This document shows positions 26,601 through 36,747 of a stretch of 64,000 nucleotides of DNA, piece after piece (position 1 is the first letter of the stretch; every line of letters starts with the position of its first letter). Both the position numbers and the translations under genes were made by a program. Location: contig NC_019877.2 of the NCBI RefSeq assembly GCF_002234675.1, positions 24,323,519 through 24,387,518 of the forward strand, in the 5' to 3' direction. The stretch is from Oryzias latipes (lineage: Eukaryota > Chordata > Actinopteri > Beloniformes > Adrianichthyidae). The notes under the pieces are model-generated. The model saw nothing but the letters and a program-made list of their open reading frames with translations. It did not search any database and had not been told where the DNA came from.

Positions 26601-29600
26601 TTGGACTATGGGAGGAAGCCGGAGGGCCCGGAGAAAACCCAGGAGAACATGCAAACTCCACACAGAAAAACCCCAGCTGGGATTTGAACCATAGCCCTCT
26701 CGCTCTGAGGGGAGAGTGCTAACCACTGCACCACCATGCAGCTCTTAATAAATAGGTCCTACAACCAAAAATATCTCAAATTTAAAAATGTACTTAACAT
26801 TTGCATCTTTGGTGACATTTATCTACCATCTCTGGGCTTTCCAGCCTCAGCTTTCTTCTAATTCAGGATTAATGGCTGATGAAACCACAGATTAGTGATA
26901 GATTAGACCAGATTTTAGTTTTCTAGTCTGGCAGCTACAGCAAATATCACAGATTGCCTTTCAATTCTTTGCCTATAATTTATATGTCCTCCAATGCTAT
27001 CGTTGTAGTTTCCTTGTGTGAGCATGTGGGGCAGAAACTGACAAATTGCACGGTTTTAGGAGTGGTTTTTGCATGCTTTGCGGTTTTCTTTGATAAACTT
27101 TGTGCATGCTGCATGTGGACACGCCCCCTTGACCCACATTCCCTTGATTAGCAGCACCTGCTCCTGATCAAGAGGGAGATTTAAGAGAGCAGAGGAGAAA
27201 AGCTGAAGGGAGCTTCCCACTCCGCCAGGAGGGAGCAGGCCCCGGGAGCAGGCCCCGGGAGCAGGCCCCGGGAGCAGGCCCCGGGAGCAGGCCCCGGGAG
27301 CAGGCCCCGGGAGCAGGCCCCGGGAGCAGGCCCCGGGAGCAGGCCCCGGGAGCAGGCCCCGGGAGCAGGCCCCGGGAGCAGGCCCCGACCTATGTGCCCC
27401 TGTAGCAGGGCGCATGCTCCGGGAACCATTGGACCTGCATGCACGGAGAGCGCAGTTGGACTGCCGGGACTGCTAGTTTCGCCACACGACCGGATGTGAT
27501 CAGGGCGCATGCACTGGGAGCAATTGGACCGCCGGGACCGCCAGTTCTGCTATGCAGTCAACACGCAGGGGCAGGGCAGGGCCCCTGCCTGAGTACAACA
27601 AAACAATGCTGCCGACTGGCAGGAATATGCAAGAATGCTGGTGGCAGCCTGCATTTTGGAGTGCCTTTGGTGCTGCCGCCTGCGTTTCTACGCAGGAGTC
27701 CCAACGTGTCTGAGGAAGGCCAGCCAGAAGTGTGTGACGCTGAATATGCACAGAGGGGAACCCTGCCTGTCGTGTGAGTATGGGGAAGCGTAGCCACACT
27801 CCTCAGGATAGCCATGGTCACTTCTGGTACTGGCAGGTCCTTTTGATGGCAGGTCCTGGTATGTGTGGCCGGAAGGATCCCTGACCATCGACCGGAGGAG
27901 CTGGGGATGAAATCCCTCGGTTCTAGACATGCGTACCTCCAAATTGAAGTTATTGCCCTGTGTTTTAGCTTTTATTGTGTTTTAACTCTTTCTTGGACTT
28001 TTTCTTTTAGGAGTTTTTAAGCCCGCAGCTCAGAGGCCGTTAATCTGTTCTCATTAATTAATAAATTGTTTGTCACAAAGTCCTCTTTGGTAGCATCACT
28101 CTCACCCAGTTCATTCTTCTAGTTCAGCAATGATCTAATATTCCTTATTTATTTATTTAATCCACAGCCAAACCTACAGTCCTTGCACTTTTGCAGAGTC
28201 CCTGCAGAATAAGCAGCAGGTGTTTCAGTCCAACATTGCTTCAGCATAAAGACATGGAGATCAATGCAGTTCTAACTCTTTGTAAAGCCATTCAAAGCTT
28301 TGGTAGATATTTATGACTCAGATATTAAATCAGTTTCTAAACTAAACTCCTTTGGTGAATGTTTTCACTTCGTTATCGCTGAGATTGTGACGCACCTGAG
28401 ATTGTGACTCAGAGGTGAAAGACATAAAACCTCCCCCTCGTCCTGATGGGGTCAGGTCAGCTTGGCCTGACTCCTCTGAGCATCCGTCAAACGCTGAAAG
28501 TTACCAGCTGTGACCGTCTCCTCCAGCCCTGATAGCGGACGGAATTCCGCTTTTGTTTTTTCTCCTTAAAGCTAAACTAGAAAAGAATAACAGAGGTTTC
28601 AAGGGTTCTTTTTGTTTCCTTAACTTCACAATAAGTATGTAAAAAGATATACGTTTGACTAAATAATAAAATAGACAGTTGGTATTTATCATCATCACTT
28701 CTTCCAGGTTTGGATCCTTCATGGTTCCGCTGCTAAGTGGACAAATGTTACACGTTCTGCAGTGTGAGAGGACTGACAACCTGGCGTGCTAACACTGCCA
28801 TAGCGGGCTGCTCTGAAGCCTTTGGTACATAATGACTGTGTTTGCTGAACACATGCTGAGTGTGACGCAGCAAACACACCAGCAGCCTGAAGACGATTGT
28901 GAGGATTCTGCGCTCGGGGTTTTGTGTTTTTGTCAGGTTCTGTTTTCCTCGTCAGTCTCACCCGGTTCCGGTTGATCCTCCACAGCTGGCTTCATTGAGA
29001 TAATTCCCCTCAGTCTATTTCAGGATCTGGTTTTTCAGTGCCTCTGTCAGGTCATCTGCTCTGTTACGTCTGTTTCTGTTTGAATATCAAATGTTTGAGG
29101 TTTCTGCCACGATGCCCGCTCTCCTGCATTTTGTTTGTGACACAACTTACTTGAGTGTTAAACTCACAAGTTTCTCTATGAGACTACAAACAAGTTTTAA
29201 CACAAAAAATTACATTTTGGCATATTTTAATAGGCACTTTTTTAAATACAAAGTACATCATCATTTCTAAGTAATTATAGGAAAGTAATTTTCTCTTAAA
29301 TAAGTAATCTGTTTTTAATTTCTAATTAAATGGCATTAAATTAAAGATTAAAGGTGCAAACTTCACAAAAGATATAAGAAACCTCTGACTTTAGATCAGG
29401 GCTCTGCAACCTGAGGCTCCATTAAGGTGATGGAGACAATTTCACTTTATAAAATGACCATAGTATGGATTTAATTTAGATGAGGCTGAGGTGCTTCTAC
29501 AGTAGGATAAGCTGTAAAGTTTTTACACCCCAGCTGATGTTACAACAACTCAAGAGGCCTTGTGTGTTCTGCCGTTCTTCTATTCCAACAATTCCAAATA

Positions 29601-32600
29601 CCCGTATTTTCCGGACTACAAGTCCCTCCGGAGTATAAGTCGCACCAGCCCAAAAATGCATTATTAAGTAGAAAAAAACACAGATAAGTCGCACTGGACT
29701 ATAAGTATTTGACAAAATCTGAGACTAAGAATTTATAACTCGCACAACCTCACATGACACAATCATAGCAGACTGTTTATCTCATAATTTCACAGTAATT
29801 CTGTCTCATACTTATTTATTTATTCCTTTCATGAAGCATCATTGGCCAACTAATACTCTGTTTTCATCCTGTATTTGTAGAAACAGTTTTCACTTTTATT
29901 GCATTTCTGAATCTATGAAATCATTGGAAAATAGAATATTATGTTGTTAGCCTTCAAGATCTTACTGTAAAAAAAAGTTTGCTGATTCTCTGAGTCACTT
30001 AACATACTCTTAACACTGAACATACCTCATCCATCAAATTGACCCAGGAACATCATCTCTGTTCCTCACAAATGAACATAACAGGAGGGTTAACAATGTA
30101 TTTATTTCAATTTATTTCTAATATAAGTCGCACCCCTTGCCAAACTATGAAAAAAAGGGCGACTTATAGTCCGGAAAGTACGCTACTGACAAAGTTAGTA
30201 AAAATAAAAGGATCTTCCCTGATCGTCCCTGAGTTTACAGCACACATTTATTGCTGAATAACTATGGTTTCTAGCTATACAGAGGGTAGGTGCTGAGACA
30301 ATCTATGTTGGTGTTCTTATATATTATTTCTATTGAATCACAAAGTGATCTTCAGGGAAACAGCAGGTAAAAGGATGACAGCCCACTAAAGTAGACCTAA
30401 AAGAAAAGAAAATATGCCATTTTTGATTTGTGTTGTTTAGCTTCAGTGGGATGATCTCATGTGGCACAGGATGTCTTTTATTTTGAAAAGGAGGCCATAC
30501 GAGCTTCTGTCAAAAGTAACCAATAATCACATTTAGAGAATATACTATTTTCTCTTTATATTTTTGTTTTTATTCATGCCAAAAATAGAAATACAGTCTA
30601 TATTTGAAAAGTAACATTGCTATGATTGCAAAGCAGTGTCAACGTTTTCTATAGGGTCATACAAGACTTTGCTGCTCCTTAGGTGTCTGTTTTGTGAGAA
30701 ATTAAAACAACTGGCTGTTTTAGTGTTAAAGGTTGAAGCGCTTAAGACAGATGCATAAACCTTTTGGTCTGTTCGATGATCAGAGATTACTCTTTCAATA
30801 CAGCTCAACACAGACAAATAAGTAAAAGGGTTTGGATAGATTCATGAATACATGAAAATCACAGGCAGTCTCATCCACATACAATTCAAAACAAGCACTA
30901 TCTGTTTTGTTGTGGTGTGTTTCTACGAGGCGCTCTGAAAGACGGGCGGCAGCCTCTGGGGAAAACTGCCTCTGCGTTTAGAGAGAAAACGACAGGCGTG
31001 CTGAAAGGGATGTGTTCAAGCTGTCCATCTGGAATCATGTACAGAGTACAGAACAGCTGGTTTCAGCTGAACGCCTGGATGGGCCCCTTTTCTCTCCAAC
31101 ACAAACACTTTTGGACCTTAATCATGTTGGTTCAATCAAAACTGAAGTCTTTAGGTCCTGGCAGACATTCAGAACAAAATCATGTAGTAATGTAGCAACA
31201 ATCTGATGGTTATGGCTGTAATAGGAATATTAGTGTTCATAGAAACATGTACTGCATGCTGACTGCTCACATAGGTTAATCACTACAGGAGCATTAGAAG
31301 ACTAAAATACTACATAAAATGTGTTTGCTACTTAATGCAATGTTAGTTACAAATGTTGACCAAAAAACCAGGAAATCGAATTGTTGCAAAAACCTGATAT
31401 TAAATGCAAAAGCAGACAAATCGAGACTCAGCCAAAGAAAAGCCAACTGTGATGGTAAACCCCCCCCCCCACAGATTTAAGGTACAGCTGCTAAAACTGC
31501 CCAGAAAAATGCCTAAAAAGCTGATTAAACTAAGACACTGGATTTAAAATGTGATATTGGTGGTTTTAACACCCACATAAAAAAATACATCCCTGCCACA
31601 ATTAAAAATGAATCTTAAATGAAGGGGTTAAGTCCCACCTTTTAACCCTTGTGCTATCTTAGATGACCCCCCCCCCCCTTCCATTGACGTGTTCTCCCTA
31701 CCATGACAAAGGAGGATAAAGGTGGAAAGATTTCATGTAATCCATGGACACCAGTGAAGATCACAAATCATTGAAGAAAAAAGGTTCAGAGCACTGTCTA
31801 GTGGGTCTAGATGACCCAACTCCCAATGGTAAAGTGCCTAGGATAGAACAAGGGTTATGATCTTTTCATATATTTTGAATGGAAATTAAATATCATGTAA
31901 TGCATTAAAAAACAACAAGAGCGGTTTCAAAACTCTGATAAGAGAAGGATTTCAAAAGCTGAAAACATGAAACGTGGCAGAAACAGAAGACGGGCCTCGG
32001 CACATTCACACTAAAGGATGTACCTGTAATCATTGACATGTTCAAAGGACAGATCTCATTAATCAGAAGACACGCCTAAACTTAAAAATGTCACACCAAC
32101 CATGGCAGAAATGTATGAAAAACTAAAAAACATATCAAACTCAAATGTGAGGGAAAAAGGAAACACAGAGGCTTTGACCCAGAACCAAACGAAACCTGAA
32201 ACCCAGTTGGACCATGAAATAGAATCACCATTACTAAACACTCAGCATGTAGTAAATGTGACTGATCAAATCAGAAAAACCAAACCCCTTCGTTAAGAGT
32301 GTTATTTCTCCCTTCATAGATCCTTAATACTGACCTCCTGTGGGACATTAGGACAAAGTTTGATGGTGTGGAGGACACAGCTGCTCTGCTCCAGAAATGG
32401 GAGCAACTTCCATCCATAGACGGAAAACAATCTGAGACGTGTTGACTGGAACGGCAACACTGAGTTACCATGGTAACTGATGATGATCACACACTGCTGT
32501 TAGGCATTTTATGTTCAGCATTCCGAGCTTCAGGAAATAAATAAATACCTCATTTATCTAGCAAAAAGTGGTAAAAGTTTAGTTTTGTTTTTGATGTAGA

Positions 32601-35600
32601 GTTAAAAACATAAGTATATCAAATTGTTCAAAACTCCTACATTAATGACAGAAAAAACTACAAAGCACTGAAAGAAAGTAAATTACACCATAATACTAAA
32701 TGCAGGTAATAGTACATAATAGTAGGTAATGGTAAATACATATTTGAATAAAATAAAAACTGATTTTAGGATTTTGTATTAAAAAAAACTCACAAAACAA
32801 ACCTGGACAAAAGGTTTTACTTTTGTATCAAGTTACTATTTTGTGGCAAAACCTTTTGAGCCAATCAGAGGATTTCTCTGCTTCTGTTAACAGGTCCTGG
32901 TCCAAACTGCTGCGGCGATGCCTCATTATACAGCATGTTTAGCTTTTTACAGGGAGGTCAGCCTCCTGGAAGCCATTTGCGGTGCTTTCAGTTAGAGTTG
33001 AAGCCTTGGTGGATATGGGCTGTCTGCTGATGAAAAACACCCCCGTTTCTAAGACCCCTGGATGAGGGAAAACGTTTCAGCTCAATTTTACAACGTACGA
33101 GGGTAAAGTCAGGAAGAAGTGAGTGAGATGCTGGATTTTTCAATGTTTCAACCTCACCAAATCGTGTGCACTGCACTAGGAGGGCTTGTAAGTAACCCCT
33201 TAGGGATATTCGCGTGTGGGGCTCTAGAGGGCACCTGAGGAAATTAACCAATCGGAGTGTAGTCCTACAGGCGTCCCACAGGCACTTAGGCGCACACCAT
33301 GTGCGTCCAACATTTGTGCGAGGTCAGTCAGGAGCCGGTCCTCACATGTTACTAACGACTACAGTGCGATGTAATGACCAGTGTGTCATAAGTGCAAGCA
33401 ACTTCTATTATCCTCATAAATACTTCACAATACATTTACCACACACACAACAATGGTTTGTTCCATTGTCATGGCGTCCCTTGAGGTGGCTGGACAAGCC
33501 TCACGGGAACTACGAGACTACAAGTCCCTGCACTCCCTAAGATGCAGCCGCTCCTCTCTACGACCCTCCACACGCCGGACCACCCTCTGCAGCCGTGTGG
33601 GTCAACCCCCCGCTGTCTGTGGGTGCATGTGACTAAGGCTTCAGGAAGACACACCACCTCAGACCAACGTGTGCTTTCAGACCCCCGTCATGAGATTTCA
33701 TCACATCTGCACAGATTTATAACAGCCAATCACAGCAGCCCAGCTCCAGTCTGTGTTTATTCATCCCTTTTAACAATACTTTTCTTGTTTATCCTTCCTT
33801 TGGTCAGTTTTAGTTATTTCCGTGAGTGTTGTGTATTTCCATTCTATTAGCTGAGAAGTACTTTTCCACATCTGTACTTCTTCATGCATTTTAACAGTAG
33901 TAATAGTTTGCAGTAAACATTCCAGGAGTGAAATTCAACCTAAGAAACCGTAGCTGATTGGGACACAGTACCTCGTCTCTGTTTCTACATGCATGTGTTT
34001 GCAGAGGATTTAACCAAAAAAGAGGAATTTCTGCAGAAAATCATTTGGACACAGACACACAACAGCTTTAGCTGGAAGTCTGGCATTTAGTATCAAAGAG
34101 ATGCTGAACTTTGTGTGAGGCACATTCTAAGTTCACTTAGAAAAAGGGCTGGGTTGAAAAAACGGATTCATCAATCCAAGCTTAATAGATTAATCATCGA
34201 TCCATAGAAGTAGAGATCAATCTTTTTTGCCTCTCCTTTTCCGGTGACCTCACACTACTCGTGAGATTTGGCCAAATCTAGCTTTGAAACAATCATTGTG
34301 TACAACAATAAAACTGATAAAGAGTTTACAAAGTACAATCGGAAGCTTCCTGGAGCATTTTTAACAGACTCTGATACATCAACAGTGTAATTTGTACAAT
34401 ATCAGCAGTAAAGTCTGCTAGCTTGATGCTAACGTGTAATGGAATTTCCTATAGAATGGCTAACGCTAAGTCAACCTAACCATACATTTCTAAATAAATA
34501 AACAGCTTTATAGACTCACAGGCAGGAATTTTTGAAAGTCTTGTAAGGAAACATTTATTTAAAGTAACCATTTGTGGTCTAAAGCACTGTTTTTTGGTTA
34601 AATCTTCAGGAATAAAATGTAATGCTATAGTTAAAGCTCCACCTAGTGGCCACACTAAAAGCTCCCTCCCGGAGACGCAGAACATTTATTTTTATAATAA
34701 GAGATAGTTTGGAGCCTTTAGAATGTTAATGATCTACGCTTTTTTGTTGGAGCTTCTCTGTTTGACAAACCGTGTAACACTGCATGGTGTTAACAATCTC
34801 ATTGAAATATTTCACTAATATTTTTTACAGTATGTGAACTGTATTCAATTATGTATATATTTTAAAAATTCATAGATTATGAATGTATTTCTATACAACT
34901 ATGTGTAAATGTGTAAAGCGTGTAAACTCTAAATTAAATTGAATCAAATCAAGTGGATCAAAAGAATAAAAAAAATCGAATTAAATCTGAATATTTTGGT
35001 GAGACTCATCCATCCTTAGGAAACACATTTTCACATTTTATGTGCAGAAATGTTTTTAATGTTTTTGTAACACAAGATGGTTTGATCCCTGTTTTGAATT
35101 TTGTTATACATTTTTAGATAGGTGTTAGACTCATGACGGCCCAAATCTGTCTGGCTGAGCATATACTCACAAAAAAATAGGTTGACAACTCTGTGATATA
35201 ATACAAACAAAACTTTTGATTCCTCTATGAAGAAACAAAAAAGTAGATTGGGTTCTTCAATAGCTTTAGTTTTGTCTATTTTGTGTATATACAATTTTTA
35301 GGCTTAAAAAACAAAGAACATATGTGAATGAAATGAATGCTTTCAAAATAAAAGTATCTCGTGTAGTTAAACATTGATTCTGGTGTAAATAGGTTCATAT
35401 ATTATCCGTCTAATGATGTTAGTCACCCGCATAAACCCAGTCAGTAGATTTGTGTGTTAGGCACAATTACATTTGATGTAAACAGGTCAATCAGTGATCT
35501 TGGTTTCTAATCAGAAGAATAATTCAGTTGTTGCAGATTTAAACGGAGACAGAAAAAGGCAGGCTTTGGGCTCGCACGGCTCCATCACTGAAGATGTTCC

Positions 35601-36177
35601 TGCAGCTCTGAGTCCTGATCCAAAGTGACATTTCAGTGATGCCTGGAGGGAGTTTCCGCTCCGAAGTCAAGAACCAGCAAGAAGGAAGATGGAAGGAAAT
35701 GAAAGCCTTAATATTAAAAAAGTGATAAATGCTTTTTCGTTTTTTGTTTGGTGGATTTGGTTGTAGAAAGAACATGTCTTTGTGGTTGTAGTTGGAACAA
35801 TTATAACTGCTTCACGTCCATCTTCATACAAGCTCCCAGCTGACAGACCAGCCTTGTTTGTGAGCAAACGTGATGCGCAGTGAGCCCGGACGCGGATCAG
35901 GGATCAGCATCAGCACCACGGACAGCGCAGCTCAGCTTTCCCTCCCACATGACCGCAGCTGCGAGGTTTGCGCGCGCGCTTCCGGTTTCCCTGCTGTTCA
36001 AACACAATCAGAAGATCAAACCTTGTGCTCCAGCTCCTCGTTGTAGGCGGGGGCCGGCGGCGTCTTCGCCTGGTTCTCTGGGGTCTCCCTGGAGCCGTAG
36101 CCGCTGTCGGGTTGGATCTCCGGGTAGGAGGTGGTGTAACAGGCCGAGATGGGCTCCATGGACTCCATCCGCTCCAT
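14540..36177 (-). CDS. rab37: RAB37 small GTPase, complete gene in nine coding exons
   Basis: The joined exons (156+111+42+67+53+66+57+77+106 nt, every junction in frame) give 244 aa. This is a Rab-family GTPase controlling exocytic vesicle traffic. All G motifs are present: P-loop GDSGVGKT, switch I Thr in SATVGI, DTAGQE, GNKAD (split across exons 6/7) and [33 protein letters not shown] and ADMSSER point to RAB37 rather than RAB26. The protein starts MERMESMEP, has a Pro/Glu-rich N-terminal extension of about 52 residues, and ends with a CC-type prenylation tail, GCCSYF. One oddity is the RabF1 position, which reads GIGLT instead of the usual GIDFR. AATAAA signals on the minus strand lie at 14290-14295 and 14211-14216. 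It sits upstream of nherf1 in the same direction, as in human 17q25. The introns are full of transposons. Confidence 0.95.
15001..15077 (-). CDS. rab37: rab37 exon 8 (SAK motif)
   Basis: Acceptor [27 protein letters not shown] followed by FTAIA and two bases, donor GTACGT. The split Lys codon is completed in exon 9. Confidence 0.95.
16023..16110. mobile_element. hAT (Charlie-like) terminal fragment
   Basis: It begins CAGTGGTCCCCAACC, followed by TTTTTCAGTCCACGGACCGG, the typical terminal phrase of a vertebrate hAT family. The opposite end is not found nearby. Confidence 0.65.
16170..16295 (+). mobile_element. L2-type LINE ORF2 C-terminal relic
   Basis: Translation gives [12 protein letters not shown]...THVKTRLKT, the degenerate equivalent of the [14 protein letters not shown]...FKVRLKT block in the better L2 copies at the right end of the window. 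Confidence 0.55.
16875..17303 (+). mobile_element. Solo LTR in rab37 intron 7
   Basis: The 429-bp unit starts TGTCATGGTTGG and ends CCAACCTTGACA (TGTCA...TGACA). It is flanked on both sides by GTTTTT (16869-16874 and 17304-17309). A TATA-like TATAGAA at about 17052 and an ATTAAA near 17221 sit where LTR promoter and polyadenylation signals are expected. No internal retroelement genes are present. Confidence 0.75.
17463..17519 (-). CDS. rab37: rab37 exon 7
   Basis: Acceptor TTTCAG, 19 codons [19 protein letters not shown], donor GTGAGT. It completes the guanine-specificity motif NKAD. Confidence 0.95.
17690..18420 (+). repeat. Interspersed repeat family Z, copy 1, split by a foldback MITE
   Basis: The left part (17690-17840) has GGTTGACCCATATGGGTGCTG and GTGGAGGGTCAT. 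The right part (18316-18420) has GCGTGTGGTAAGTGTAATGTG. In the inverted copy at 33395-33620 these two parts are adjacent. The intervening 17841-18315 is therefore an insertion. Confidence 0.6.
17841..18315. mobile_element. 475-bp foldback MITE (GGGCCCAAGTCC family)
   Basis: The terminal inverted repeats are about 34 bp, ATTGAATC(A/G)GTTAGTTC followed by an A/G run and GGGCCCAAGTCC. The core GGGCCCAAGTCC occurs four times, in alternating orientation, at both ends and near 18010 and 18105. The element thus looks like two foldbacks in tandem. It has no coding sequence. Confidence 0.7.
18677..18742 (-). CDS. rab37: rab37 exon 6 (first half of NKxD)
   Basis: Acceptor CTCCAG, 22 codons [11 protein letters not shown]...MLLGNK, donor GTAAGA. 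Confidence 0.95.
19024..19076 (-). CDS. rab37: rab37 exon 5
   Basis: Acceptor TAAAG, (A)[17 protein letters not shown], donor GTGAGT. Confidence 0.93.
19191..19257 (-). CDS. rab37: rab37 exon 4 (DTAGQE, switch II)
   Basis: Acceptor [26 protein letters not shown] plus AH and one base, donor GTGATA. The split Ala codon is completed in exon 5. Confidence 0.95.
19337..19378 (-). CDS. rab37: rab37 exon 3
   Basis: Acceptor CTTTTAG, 14 codons [14 protein letters not shown], donor GTCAGT. Confidence 0.95.
19765..21227 (+). mobile_element. Tc1/mariner transposon, degenerate full-length
   Basis: Long inverted repeats (about 200 bp) start CAGTGGTGTGAGGAAGTTGT and end with the complement. Between them lies a broken transposase frame. 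The N-terminal part is at 20128-20376 and the catalytic DDE region at about 20590-20987, with [14 protein letters not shown] and [11 protein letters not shown] still readable. Stops and deletions disable it. It sits in rab37 intron 2. The flanking TA pair is no longer evident. Confidence 0.9.
20128..20987 (+). pseudogene. Tc1 transposase pseudogene
   Basis: The helix-turn-helix region ([18 protein letters not shown]) ends in a frame break after TIRKTLG. The D and E catalytic blocks are in another segment, with a deletion between the second Asp and the SPDLNP motif. It cannot encode an active enzyme. Confidence 0.85.
21472..21582 (-). CDS. rab37: rab37 exon 2 (P-loop, switch I)
   Basis: Acceptor CTACTAG, then 37 codons from [12 protein letters not shown] to ATVGIGLT, then donor GTATGA. 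Both junctions are phase 0. Confidence 0.95.
22334..23476. mobile_element. Non-autonomous hAT transposon, 1143 bp, 8-bp target duplication
   Basis: It starts CAGGGGTCGGGAACC and ends GGTTCCCGACCCCTG. The perfect 8-bp duplication GTCTAGTG lies at 22326-22333 and 23477-23484. The MITE copies at 31.8 and 52.3 kb contain a single GTCTAGTG at this point, which gives the empty site. No transposase frame is present. Confidence 0.93.
23044..23394 (+). mobile_element. LTR-like segment inside the hAT
   Basis: The segment begins TGTCGCGGACTGAG and ends GGGACACTACA. It has a TATA-like AATATAAAG near 23240 and AATAAAG near 23335, spaced as in an LTR. TATTG occurs at both borders (23041-23045 and 23396-23400) but overlaps the TG start, so exact ends are uncertain. 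Confidence 0.5.
23539..25774. other. rab37 intron 1, no recognised element
   Basis: This is AT-rich intron sequence. I see no exon with splice signals and no clear transposon ends. Confidence 0.45.
25775..25925 (+). repeat. Interspersed repeat family Z, copy 2
   Basis: CCCGTACGGGTGCTGAAGG and GCCGTGGAGGGTCAT match the start of family Z at 17.7 kb. The element may extend rightward in decayed form to about 26390. Confidence 0.55.
26425..26746 (-). mobile_element. tRNA-derived SINE, minus orientation
   Basis: Read on the minus strand it starts with a tRNA-like head: an A-box-like GCAGTGGTTAGCACTC, and a B box GGTTCAAATCCC. The SINE body follows, with GTTTGCATGTTCTCCTGGG and CCGGCTTCCTCCCA. It ends in AGAAAATGGATGGAT, a widespread teleost SINE signature. 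Confidence 0.75.
27023..28130 (+). repeat. Possible LTR-type repeat containing a minisatellite
   Basis: The region begins near TGTGGGGCAGAAACTG. It has a TTTAAGAGAGC TATA-like site before the minisatellite at 27231 and ends with AATAAATTGTTTGTCAC around 28065. This layout resembles an LTR but no convincing terminal pair or target duplication was found. Confidence 0.3.
27231..27386. repeat. 13-bp minisatellite, 12 perfect units
   Basis: Twelve identical tandem units of GGGAGCAGGCCCC. The unit length is not a multiple of 3, so Gly/Pro/Ala-rich frames run through it on both strands. These are repeat artefacts. Confidence 0.97.
28131..29602. other. rab37 intron 1, unique sequence
   Basis: No exon, RNA gene or defined repeat is recognised. 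Confidence 0.45.
29603..30182. mobile_element. TIR MITE (TTTTCCGGACTATAAGTCGC family)
   Basis: The ends are inverted: CGTATTTTCCGGACTACAAG on the left, complement of CGTACTTTCCGGACTATAAG on the right. Internal GTATAAGTCGCACCAGCC and ATAAGTCGCACCCC are typical of a common fish DNA-element family. There is no coding sequence. Confidence 0.75.
30183..31641. other. rab37 intron 1, unique AT-rich sequence
   Basis: Nothing supportable was seen. Confidence 0.45.
31642..31857. mobile_element. MITE (AACCCTTGTGC family), copy 2, intact
   Basis: 216 bp, starting TTAACCCTTGTGCTATC and ending GGATAGAACAAGGGTTA. Nearly identical to the 52.2-kb copy. It carries the unfilled GTCTAGTG site used by the hAT in copy 1. 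Confidence 0.88.
31858..33394. other. rab37 intron 1, unique sequence
   Basis: No recognised element; short open frames only. Confidence 0.4.
33395..33620 (-). repeat. Interspersed repeat family Z, copy 3 (inverted)
   Basis: On the minus strand it reads GGTTGACCCACACGGCTGCAG, GTGTGGAGGGTCGT, CTCAAGGGACGCCATG and TGTGTGTGGTAAATGTA. The order matches copy 1 at 17.7 kb but lacks the foldback MITE. Confidence 0.6.
33621..35879. other. rab37 intron 1, unique sequence
   Basis: AT-rich with no defined element or exon. Confidence 0.4.
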
Positions 36178-36360
36178 GATCCTGCAGTCCAACCAAACCA
36201 GCGAGTCTCAGAGATGAGGAGCGGCTCTCCTTCTGCCGCCTTCTTTAGGAGCTCAGCGCTCCCGAGGAGGCTCCTCCTGGCCTCGAGGAGGCTCCGCCCC
36301 CCTTAGCTCGGCCGCGTCACTGACACGGAGGCGCGTGGAGCGGGATGACGCGCACGAGCC
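35880..36360 (-). promoter_or_regulatory. rab37 CpG-rich promoter and first exon region
   Basis: CpG-dense sequence surrounds exon 1, including a GC box (CTCCGCCCCCCTT near 36292) upstream of the ATG at 36177. The abrupt rise in GC against AT-rich flanks marks a CpG-island promoter. Confidence 0.55.
36022..36177 (-). CDS. rab37: rab37 exon 1 (start)
   Basis: It encodes 52 residues, from the ATG at 36177 ([20 protein letters not shown]) to EELEHK. The donor is GTTTGA, which is weak but the only one that joins exon 2 at phase 0. A second in-frame Met at residue 4 could also serve as start. Confidence 0.85.
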
Positions 36361-36726
36361 CATGTCGCTTGGAAACATTTAAAAATATAATTGAAAAAAA
36401 TGGTCAACCCCCCCACAGGATTTCGACTGAGGGGGGTTCAAGACAAAACAGGAAGAAGCTTTGTGTTGTTGTTAAAATGAGCTTATGGGACTGAAGATAG
36501 AAAGAAACCATTTTGATTGACATCACACTTGTCCTCGTCTGGTTTGTGTTCTGGCTCCGGTTGGTTGTTGGGTTCTGCTTCATTATCATCTGGTTCTGGT
36601 CCTTTATGTTCAGCTGCAGATCTTCTTCTTGTTGCTCTGAGCTTCAGCTTCAGTGCGTGTCTTCCTGGCCTTTTTCTAGTCTTTCCTGACCTGCAAACAA
36701 AGTTTTGCTCATATGATCAATCTTTT

Positions 36727-36747
36727 GGGGGGGGGGGGGGGGGGGGG
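36727..36747. repeat. poly-G tract (21 G)
   Basis: Twenty-one G in a row; length may be unreliable. Confidence 0.9.

Noticed and set aside
27231..27386. CRISPR-like direct repeats
   Set aside because: Units are contiguous with no spacers, and the genome is a vertebrate.
27056..27510. Gly-Pro-Ala-Cys repeat proteins
   Set aside because: All residues of interest come from the 13-bp minisatellite; no coding signal beyond it.
36404..36700. Minus-strand frame with RPGRHALKLKLRATRRRS and an acidic Pro/Glu tail, preceded by a TTTGCAG acceptor-like site
   Set aside because: Low complexity, no start or partner exon, and upstream of the rab37 CpG region; too weak to call.
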